This document shows positions 57,786 through 64,000 of a stretch of DNA of 64,000 nucleotides, piece after piece. The notes below the pieces were generated by a model. The model had not been told where the DNA came from, made no database searches, and was given only the letters and a program-made list of their open reading frames with translations. The DNA is taken from positions 1,054,001 through 1,118,000 of the forward strand of contig NZ_BDCR01000001.1 of assembly GCF_001618385.1 (NCBI RefSeq). The letters run 5' to 3'. How positions within the stretch are numbered: the stretch's first letter is position 1; each line of letters begins with the position of its first letter. A program made the position numbers and the translations under genes. This DNA comes from Paludibacter jiangxiensis (GTDB taxonomy: Bacteria; Bacteroidota; Bacteroidia; Bacteroidales; Paludibacteraceae).

Positions 57786-60389
57786 ATGAAATATAAACAG
57801 TTACTTTTAATTCTTTTCCTGCCATTGGCTCTTAGCCTCGGTGCGAAAGAGTATCAGCCGGCCTTTTCGGCGGCGGGATTTTACGACCTGCAAAACAGCG
57901 GTCGGCAAGTGTATAACTTCAATGTCGGGTGGCGTTTCCACAAAGGCGATGTGGCCGGAGCTGAAAAAGCCGATTTCAAGGATGCCGCCTGGGATGTGGT
58001 GAGTACGCCGCATACCGTGGAACTGGAACCTGCCGAGGCGAGTGGTTGCCGGAATTATCAGGGCATCGCGTGGTACCGCAAGCACTTCACCCTCGACAAA
58101 GCCTACGCCGGCAAAAAGGCGATTCTCTATTTCGAGGCGGTGATGGGCAAGTGCAAGGTTTATCTCAACGGCAAGTTAGTGAAGCAACATCTGGGTGGCT
58201 ATCTGCCTTTCAGCATCGATCTGTTGGAAGCCGGTGCGGTGCCGGGTCAGAAATGCGTGGTGGCCGTTTATGCCGACAACAGCGATGACAAGAATTATCC
58301 TCCCGGTAAAAGCCAGAAGACACTCGACTTTGCATATCACGGAGGAATCTACCGTGACATTTGGTTGGTGGTGAAGAATACGGTCAATATCTCCGACCCG
58401 AACGAAGCAGGCAAAGTGGCCGGTGGCGGCGTCTTTGTGCATTACGGCGAAATCAACGATAAACTGGCCGATGTCTTTGTTGATACCGACGTACAGAACC
58501 AATCGGACGTCGCCAAAAGCGTGAAGGTGGAAACCGCATTGATTGATCCGAAAGGAAATGTCGTGGTTAAAACAGTATCGTCGGTTTCGTTGAAAAAAGG
58601 TGAGTCAAAACAGGTAAAACAGTCTGTCAAGGTGAAGAATCCGGTGCTCTGGACACCTGACGAACCGCTGCTCTATCATGTGGAATCGCGTGTCATCTCT
58701 GGCAAAATTTCGTTGGACGGCGGTATGACGCGTATCGGTATTCGCAAGGCAGAATTCCGTGGCGTAGATGGATTTTATCTCAACGGGAAGCCCTACGAAA
58801 AACTGATTGGAGGTAACCGTCACCAGGATTTTGCTTACGTGGGCAATGCCGTTCCCAACTCGCAACAGTGGCGCGATGCCAAGAAACTACGTGATGCCGG
58901 TTGCCGCATCATTCGTTCTGCTCACTATCCGCAGGATCCCTCTTTTATGGATGCATGCGACGAACTGGGCTTGTTTGTGATTGTACCGACTCCCGGCTGG
59001 CAGTTCTGGAACAAAGATCCTGAATTTGCCAAGTTGATCTATTCCGATATCCGCAACATGATTCGCCGCGACCGTAACCACACTTCGGTGTTGATGTGGG
59101 AACCGATCCTGAACGAAACACGTTTCCCGCTTGATTTTTCACTGAATGCTCTCAAAATAACCAAAGAGGAGTATCCATATCAGGGTCGTTTTGCTGCTGC
59201 CGATATGAATTCGGAAGGGGTGAAAGATAATTACGATGTGGTGTACGGCTGGCCGCGCGATACTGGAACCGTTAAACAGAGTATCTTTACACGTGAATTT
59301 GGTGAGTATGTCGACGACTGGTATGCGCATAACACGCCAAACCGTGCGGCACGTGCCTGGGGTGAAGGCCCGCAGTTGATTCAGGCGCTACACCTTGCCA
59401 AAACATACAATGAGATGTGTGATGCTCCGGCTCAGTTTGTGGGTGGTTGCCAGTGGCATCCTTTCGATCACCAGCGGGGTTACCATCCCGATCCTTATTG
59501 GGGCGGTATCATGGATAATTTCCGTCAGTACAAATATTCATATTACATGTTCCGGAGTCAGATCGATCCGAAGAGACCGCATCCTCTGGCTGACATTGAA
59601 CCGATGTTGTTTGTTGCCAGCGAAATTGGACCATTCTCCAGTCCCGATGTGGTGGTGTTTACCAATTGCGATGAGGTGCGACTGATTCGTTACGAACGTG
59701 ACACGCTGGTGCAGAAGGCCCCGAAAGCGTTGCGCGGAATGCCGCATCCTCCTGTTGTATTCAAGAACGCCTACGATTTTTACGAAATGCGTCAGTTCCC
59801 TTACGTGCAGAAAAACTGGCAGCGTGTCAGCTTCAAGGCCGAGGGCTTGATCGATGGTAAAGTAGTGGTGACGGAGAAGAAGATGCCTTCGCGCCGTTCT
59901 ACTCAGGTTCGCCTTCGCCTTGATAACGAAGGACAGCAGCTCACCGCCGACGGTTCCGATTTTGTCTGCGTTATTGCCGAGATTACCGACGATCAGGGCA
60001 ATGTGCGCCGCCTGGCCAAAGAGCAGATTCTCTTCTCGGTGGAAGGTGAGGGTGAGATTATCGGCGATGCATCCATTCAGGCCAATCCGCGTGTAGTGGA
60101 ATTCGGTTCGGCTCCCGTGTTGATTCGTTCTACTACGAAAGCGGGCAAGATTAAGGTAAATGCCCGGGTGTTGTTCGAGGGAGAATATGCTCCCAAGTCT
60201 GCATCTATCGAGTTTGCGAGTGTTGCTCCGGCGCGGACGCTTTTGTTTGAAGAGAATCCGAAAGTTTTTATCTCCGGCAAAAACGGATCACAGTCGAATC
60301 GAAAAACGATGACTGACGAAGAGAAGCAAAAGTTGTTGAATGAAGTAGAGAAACAACAGACCGATTTTGGCGAGGTAAAAGCCAATTGA
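57786..60389 (+). CDS. GH2 glycosidase, last hydrolase of the locus
   Basis: 867 residues with a signal peptide (about 1-20, ending LGAKE). N-terminal jelly-roll: NFNVGWRFHKGDVAGA, VSTPHTVELEPAEASG, WYRKHFTLDKAYAGKK, DFAYHGGIYRDIWLV. The barrel has GGNRHQDFAYVGNA, acid/base E444 (PILNETRFP) and nucleophile E504 (FTREFGEY). The C-terminal part is a beta-galactosidase-like Ig/invasin-like domain (VRLRLDNEGQQLTADGSDFVCVI in parts). The tail beyond 840 is charged (MTDEEKQKLLNEVEKQQ). GH2 branch and substrate are unknown; beta-galacturonidase, beta-galactosidase and beta-glucuronidase are all possible. It ends the PUL: the following gap holds a strong inverted repeat and then a core gene. Confidence 0.85.
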   Translation: MKYKQLLLILFLPLALSLGAKEYQPAFSAAGFYDLQNSGRQVYNFNVGWRFHKGDVAGAEKADFKDAAWDVVSTPHTVELEPAEASGCRNYQGIAWYRKHFTLDKAYAGKKAILYFEAVMGKCKVYLNGKLVKQHLGGYLPFSIDLLEAGAVPGQKCVVAVYADNSDDKNYPPGKSQKTLDFAYHGGIYRDIWLVVKNTVNISDPNEAGKVAGGGVFVHYGEINDKLADVFVDTDVQNQSDVAKSVKVETALIDPKGNVVVKTVSSVSLKKGESKQVKQSVKVKNPVLWTPDEPLLYHVESRVISGKISLDGGMTRIGIRKAEFRGVDGFYLNGKPYEKLIGGNRHQDFAYVGNAVPNSQQWRDAKKLRDAGCRIIRSAHYPQDPSFMDACDELGLFVIVPTPGWQFWNKDPEFAKLIYSDIRNMIRRDRNHTSVLMWEPILNETRFPLDFSLNALKITKEEYPYQGRFAAADMNSEGVKDNYDVVYGWPRDTGTVKQSIFTREFGEYVDDWYAHNTPNRAARAWGEGPQLIQALHLAKTYNEMCDAPAQFVGGCQWHPFDHQRGYHPDPYWGGIMDNFRQYKYSYYMFRSQIDPKRPHPLADIEPMLFVASEIGPFSSPDVVVFTNCDEVRLIRYERDTLVQKAPKALRGMPHPPVVFKNAYDFYEMRQFPYVQKNWQRVSFKAEGLIDGKVVVTEKKMPSRRSTQVRLRLDNEGQQLTADGSDFVCVIAEITDDQGNVRRLAKEQILFSVEGEGEIIGDASIQANPRVVEFGSAPVLIRSTTKAGKIKVNARVLFEGEYAPKSASIEFASVAPARTLLFEENPKVFISGKNGSQSNRKTMTDEEKQKLLNEVEKQQTDFGEVKAN

Positions 60390-60435
60390 TTTACGATTAA
60401 CCCATTTACGATTTACTATTTTAATCGGCTTCTTA

Positions 60436-60522
60436 CCGCAGAGAACGCAGAGCTTTAAGCAAAGATCGCAGAGATTACGAAAAATCTTTGCGATCTTTGC
60501 GTTTTCTTTGAGCCCTTTGCGG
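60436..60522. repeat. Long hairpin at the end of the PUL
   Basis: AAAGATCGCAGAGATT (60461-60476) pairs at 15 of 16 positions with AATCTTTGCGATCTTT (60483-60498); outer ends CCGCAGAG/CTTTGCGG also pair. It has no T-run, so it is not a typical terminator. Confidence 0.65.
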
Positions 60523-60553
60523 TTTCAACAGAATTAATTTTCAAATTGAAAAT

Positions 60554-61888
60554 ATGGCTAAAATGGAATGGTCGAGTTTGTTGACCAATAAACGACTGGG
60601 AATGGAGCATTATCACTCTGAACGTGCCGATGATCGTACCGAATTTCAACGTGATTACGACCGGCTGATTTTTTCGGCTCCTTTTCGTCGGTTACAAAAT
60701 AAAACCCAGGTGTTCCCGCTTCCGGGCAGTATTTTCGTGCACAATCGTTTGACTCACAGTTTGGAAGTGGCCTGTGTGGGGCGCTCGTTGGGTGACAACG
60801 TGAGCCGTAAGCTGAAGACGAAATACAAAGATTCCGTGCCTTTTATCGACGAAATCGGTTCGATCGTTTCGGCGGCTTGTCTGGCGCACGACCTGGGCAA
60901 TCCTCCCTTCGGCCACTCGGGCGAGAATGCCATCTCCACCTATTTTTCGGAGGGAAAAGGGCTGGCACTGAAAGAAAAGGTCGGCGACGAATTGTGGATC
61001 GATTTTACCAAGTTCGAGGGGAATGCCAACGCGTTTCGCCTGTTGACGCACCAGTTCAACGGCCGACGCGAAGGTGGTTTTGCCCTTACTTATTCCACGC
61101 TGGCTTCCATTGTAAAATACCCCTATCTCTCCAACTTTGCCGATCCGAAGAAATCCAAATTCGGTTTCTTCCATTCAGAAGAGGAGACGTACAGTAAAAT
61201 TGCAGCCGATTTGGGGGTGATTCCCAATCCCGAAAATCCGGCCCGTTTTGCCCGTTATCCGTTGGTTTATCTCCTCGAAGCCGCCGACGATATTTGCTAC
61301 CAGTTGATGGATATCGAAGATGCACACAAGCTGAAAATTCTCACTTCGGAAGAGACAAAAGAGCTTTTACTGGGCTATTTTTCGGATGAAAAACGACAGA
61401 AAACGCAGGAGATATTCTCTGTGGTTACCGATATCAACGAGCAAATTGCCTATCTGCGGTCGTCGGTGGTAGGAATTTTGGTTAGAGAGTGCGCACAGAT
61501 TTTTGTCGACAAAGAGGAAGAAATCCTGGCGGGACAGTTCACAGGCTCGTTGATCAAGCACCTGCCCGAACGTTCGGCAAAAGCCTATCAACATTGTTCC
61601 GACGTGGCCTTCAAAAAGATTTATTGTGCAACTGAAGTGCTCGATATCGAGCTGGCTGGTTACAAGATTATTCTCACGTTGCTCGACGAATTGATTCAGG
61701 CCGTGTTGGCTCCACAAAAATCGTATTCCAAGCAACTTTTGCGCCGCATCCCGTTGCAGTACGAGACCAAAAGCGATACAACCTACGGCAAAGTGCAGTC
61801 GGTGCTCGATTACATCTCCGGAATGACTGATGTGTATGCTCTCGATCTTTATCGAAAAATAACAGGAATGAGCCTGCCATCGCTTTAG
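60554..61888 (+). CDS. dgt: Deoxyguanosinetriphosphate triphosphohydrolase-like protein (HD domain)
   Basis: 444 residues, no signal peptide. The dGTPase start is classical: YDRLIFSAPFRRLQNKTQVFPL, then NRLTHSLEVACVGRSLG with the first His, AACLAHDLGNPPFGHSGE with the HD pair, and VYLLEAADDICYQLMDIEDA with the last Asp. The protein splits dNTPs into deoxynucleoside and triphosphate and helps set dNTP levels; it is a housekeeping gene. It marks the right-hand boundary of the PUL. Same strand as the PUL, 164 bp after the last GH2, so some readthrough is possible. Confidence 0.93.
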   Translation: MAKMEWSSLLTNKRLGMEHYHSERADDRTEFQRDYDRLIFSAPFRRLQNKTQVFPLPGSIFVHNRLTHSLEVACVGRSLGDNVSRKLKTKYKDSVPFIDEIGSIVSAACLAHDLGNPPFGHSGENAISTYFSEGKGLALKEKVGDELWIDFTKFEGNANAFRLLTHQFNGRREGGFALTYSTLASIVKYPYLSNFADPKKSKFGFFHSEEETYSKIAADLGVIPNPENPARFARYPLVYLLEAADDICYQLMDIEDAHKLKILTSEETKELLLGYFSDEKRQKTQEIFSVVTDINEQIAYLRSSVVGILVRECAQIFVDKEEEILAGQFTGSLIKHLPERSAKAYQHCSDVAFKKIYCATEVLDIELAGYKIILTLLDELIQAVLAPQKSYSKQLLRRIPLQYETKSDTTYGKVQSVLDYISGMTDVYALDLYRKITGMSLPSL

Positions 61889-61964
61889 AAACGACAATAA
61901 AACGGAACTCAAAGATTTTCACAGAAATAATTCACCGACGTAGTATTTTCTGATAAATAATGCC

Positions 61965-61972
61965 TATCTTTG
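61965..61972 (+). promoter_or_regulatory. rpsP promoter -7 box TATCTTTG
   Basis: An exact TAnnTTTG match in an AT-rich stretch, 60 bp before the rpsP ATG. The -33 region (around TATTTTC at 61944-61950) is weak. Confidence 0.65.
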
Positions 61973-62031
61973 CACCGCTTTTCGTGTAAAAGCAATTAGG
62001 TTTTTATTTACAAATCATTTTACAACCAATC

Positions 62032-62583
62032 ATGGCAACAAAAATCAGATTACAAAGACACGGCCGTAAAGGGTATGCCTATTACCACATTGTTATTGCC
62101 GATAGTCGCGCACCACGCAACGGTAAGTTTACAGAACGTATCGGTTCTTACAACCCTAACACAAATCCAGCAACAGTAGAAGTTAACTTCGAACGTGCAT
62201 TGTACTGGGTAACTACCGGAGCTCAACCTACAGATACTGTCCGCAATATCCTTTCTGACGAAGGTGTATTGATGATGAAACACTTACAGGGCGGTGTTAA
62301 AAAAGGTGCTTTTGACGAAACTGAAGCTCAAAAACGTTTCGAAGCTTGGAAAACTTCAAAAGTAGCTGCAACCGAATCTGTAAAAGATAAATTGGCTGCT
62401 GCCGCTGCTGCAAAAGCAAAAGAAGCTCTCGAAGCTGAAATTGCTAAAAATCAGGCTAAAGCCGCTGAAATTGCAAAAAAACGCGCTGAAGAATCAGCTG
62501 CTCTTGCTGCCGCTGCTGCTGAAGCAGCACAAGAGGCCGCAGCACCTGAAGCTCCTGCCGCAGAAGAAACTCCTGCCGAATAA
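62032..62583 (+). CDS. rpsP: 30S ribosomal protein bS16 with Ala-rich C-terminal extension
   Basis: 183 residues. The S16 core is residues 1-80: [30 protein letters not shown] in parts ([23 protein letters not shown]), [29 protein letters not shown]. The extra 100 residues are Ala/Lys/Glu-rich, low-complexity and probably helical ([19 protein letters not shown]); similar tails occur in other Bacteroidota S16 proteins, whereas most bacteria have about 80-90 residues. Codon choice shifts to highly expressed type (GCT, GAA, AAA), unlike the PUL. It has its own promoter and terminator. Confidence 0.97.
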   Translation: MATKIRLQRHGRKGYAYYHIVIADSRAPRNGKFTERIGSYNPNTNPATVEVNFERALYWVTTGAQPTDTVRNILSDEGVLMMKHLQGGVKKGAFDETEAQKRFEAWKTSKVAATESVKDKLAAAAAAKAKEALEAEIAKNQAKAAEIAKKRAEESAALAAAAAEAAQEAAAPEAPAAEETPAE

Positions 62584-62615
62584 TAGTAAGCAGCGAATAA
62601 AAATCATTTTCTTGT

Positions 62616-62648
62616 AAAGCTGTTCCACGGGTTGGAACAGCTTTTTTT
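62616..62648 (+). terminator. rpsP terminator
   Basis: AAAGCTGTTCC (62616-62626) pairs perfectly with GGAACAGCTTT (62634-62644), 7-base loop, then T-run to 62648. Confidence 0.92.
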
Positions 62649-62665
62649 ATTGAATGAGGTCTGTT

Positions 62666-62699
62666 TTTGTGGCTCATTCTCATTAAATATGTATCTTTG
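62666..62699 (+). promoter_or_regulatory. Bacteroidota-type promoter for the glycosyltransferase gene
   Basis: TTTG at 62666-62669 and TATCTTTG at 62692-62699 with a 22-bp spacer. Predicted start about 62706, giving a leader near 90 nt. Confidence 0.6.
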
Positions 62700-62794
62700 T
62701 CGACGTTTATTTGTAAATAGACGTTGCTGGCATTACCCCTCGAAGCCTGCTGCAAAACAGAACTGTTGGGGCGTTTTCAATCTATCAATAATCA

Positions 62795-63736
62795 ATGAAG
62801 AAACTAGTCTCTATAGTGTTGCCTGCCCACAACGAATCAGGAAATGTGGGTGTCATTAAAAATAAAATTCGGGAGTGTTTCCCCTTTGAAACATATGATC
62901 TGGAACTGATTTTTGTTAATGATGGCAGCACTGACGATACTATGGAACAGCTTTATAGGCTGTCGCAGGAAGACAAAAGTGTTTTCTACATTGAACTTTC
63001 ACGTAATTTTGGGCATCAATGCGCGTTAAAGGCAGGTTTGGATTATGCCCATGGTGACTGTGTTATCTCCATGGATTGCGATATGCAGCATCCCCCCGAA
63101 TTAATCAAGCCTCTTATAGAAAAATGGGAGCAGGGGTATGATATAGTTTATACCTGTCGTGCGGAATCGGAATCGGCATCTTATATGAAACGTAAAACAT
63201 CTAATGCGTTTTATCATATTTTCAATTGGTTTTCAGATGTTCAAATTGAGAAAGGCACGGCTGATTTTCGTTTGATGTCCAGAGGTGTCGCTGATGTGTT
63301 TAAGCGATTTCGGGAAAACGATCTGTTTATTCGTGGAATGATAAAATGGATGGGTTTCCGTCAGACTCATATTGATTATGAACCGAATGAACGTTTCTCG
63401 GGTACAACTAAATATACGGTACGGAAGATGCTTCGTCTGGCAGTGCATGCTGTGACCTCGTTTAGCGTTCGCCCCTTGTATCTGGCTATTTATATCGGAT
63501 TCGGACTTTCTCTGCTTGCGTTGATGTATCTCCCCTATGTGCTTTATTCATTCTTCTATTCAGGACATTATGCATATGGATGGGGATCTGTGATTCTTAC
63601 CATTGTCTTTTTTTCCGGATTGCAACTTTGCGTGCTGGGAGTCATCGGATTGTATCTTGGAAAACTGTTTATTCAGGTTAAAGACAGGCCTTTATACATA
63701 GTTCGTTCAAGTAACTTTGACAATGCTCCTGCTTAA
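62795..63736 (+). CDS. GT2 family glycosyltransferase, GtrB/DPM1-type
   Basis: 313 residues. The GT-A fold occupies about 1-230: VLPAHNESGNVGVIKNKI at the start, IFVNDGSTDDT, ELSRNFGHQCALKAGLDYA, and the metal-binding SMDCDMQHPP, followed by RFSGTTKYTVRKMLRLA, the usual block before the membrane part. Two TM helices follow (about 230-258 and 265-295). This layout is shared by enzymes that load a sugar onto a polyprenyl phosphate (GtrB, ArnC, dolichyl-phosphate-mannose synthase-like). It has its own promoter and ends 15 bp before a polysaccharide deacetylase gene, so the pair may belong to a cell-surface glycan cluster that continues beyond the window. Confidence 0.9.
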   Translation: MKKLVSIVLPAHNESGNVGVIKNKIRECFPFETYDLELIFVNDGSTDDTMEQLYRLSQEDKSVFYIELSRNFGHQCALKAGLDYAHGDCVISMDCDMQHPPELIKPLIEKWEQGYDIVYTCRAESESASYMKRKTSNAFYHIFNWFSDVQIEKGTADFRLMSRGVADVFKRFRENDLFIRGMIKWMGFRQTHIDYEPNERFSGTTKYTVRKMLRLAVHAVTSFSVRPLYLAIYIGFGLSLLALMYLPYVLYSFFYSGHYAYGWGSVILTIVFFSGLQLCVLGVIGLYLGKLFIQVKDRPLYIVRSSNFDNAPA

Positions 63737-63751
63737 TAGTTTCTCATTCAG

Positions 63752-64000
63752 ATGATATTTCTAAGCTTTGATATAGAGGAATTTGACAATCCCTTTCCTT
63801 GTTCACAACTCCTTACGTTCGAGCGGCAAATGGAGATTTCCGTTGCCGGGACGGAGCGGATTCTTGATTTACTGGCCGGACAGAATGTTGTTGCCACATT
63901 TTTTTGCACTGCGAATTTTGCTGAACATGCTCCGCATCTAATTTCTCGAATGGTCGCTGACGGTCACGAAGTGGCTTCTCACGGTTATTATCACAATCGT
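63752..64000 (+). CDS. Polysaccharide deacetylase-like protein (CE4/NodB), 3' end missing
   Basis: 83 residues are visible from the ATG at 63752 to the window edge. The NodB start is clear: IFLSFDIEEFDNPF holds the metal/catalytic Asp pair region, VVATFFCTANFAEHAP is the next block, and GHEVASHGYYHNR is the metal-binding H-x-x-x-H motif. No signal peptide. CE4 enzymes remove N- or O-acetyl groups from surface sugars or lipid-linked intermediates; the membrane-tethered GT2 directly upstream supports an envelope-glycan role. It is too short to assign a closer function. Confidence 0.88.
   Translation, partial: MIFLSFDIEEFDNPFPCSQLLTFERQMEISVAGTERILDLLAGQNVVATFFCTANFAEHAPHLISRMVADGHEVASHGYYHNR

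Overview
The window comes from a member of the Bacteroidota, most likely an anaerobe of the Bacteroidales. The evidence is a SusC/SusD pair, Bacteroidota-type promoters (TTTG about 20 bp before TAnnTTTG), near-absence of Shine-Dalgarno sequences, an S16 protein with a long Ala-rich tail, and B12-dependent methyl-transfer genes typical of anaerobes. All 30 genes called lie on the plus strand. Genus cannot be set from sequence alone.

Region 1-60.4 kb is a very large polysaccharide utilisation locus whose enzyme set fits pectin, above all rhamnogalacturonan II (RG-II). In order: GH28 polygalacturonase (5' end outside the window), STN-fused carbohydrate esterase, GH95, SusC/SusD uptake pair, GH106, GH140 apiosidase-like, a giant GH78 + sialidase-like + sugar-isomerase-like fusion, a rhamnose-mutarotase-like lipoprotein, cytoplasmic GH31, a methyltransferase/transport block, GH141-like, GH78, GH127, two more methyltransferases, SemiSWEET, GH138-like, GH137-GH2 fusion, two GH2s, a sialate-O-acetylesterase-like esterase and a third GH2. 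GH140 + GH141 + GH127 + GH137-GH2 + GH138-like together is the family signature of RG-II breakdown as known from B. thetaiotaomicron.

The most notable content lies inside this locus: one corrinoid (B12) protein, four URO-D-superfamily methyltransferases, a MetH-activation-domain-like protein with a Cys cluster, and a sodium:solute symporter (25.5-30.9 kb and 39.2-41.4 kb). RG-II carries 2-O-methyl-xylose, 2-O-methyl-fucose and methyl esters. I propose that the module removes methyl groups from these sugars (or captures pectin-derived methanol) on a corrinoid carrier and passes them to a thiol such as homocysteine, or to another acceptor. This is inference from gene content; no substrate can be read from sequence.

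A second layer is the repeats. Two REP-associated tyrosine transposases (RAYTs) of different subfamilies each sit among their own palindromes; three inverted REP doublets (REPIN-like) match the first, and one palindrome of the second lies in frame inside its own transposase gene. Further inverted repeats fill many gaps between PUL genes.

Region 60.5-64 kb is core genome: dgt-type HD triphosphohydrolase, rpsP with promoter and terminator, a GtrB/DPM1-type glycosyltransferase and the start of a polysaccharide deacetylase. I saw no tRNA, rRNA, CRISPR array, PUL regulator (HTCS, ECF sigma, anti-sigma) or complete insertion sequence.
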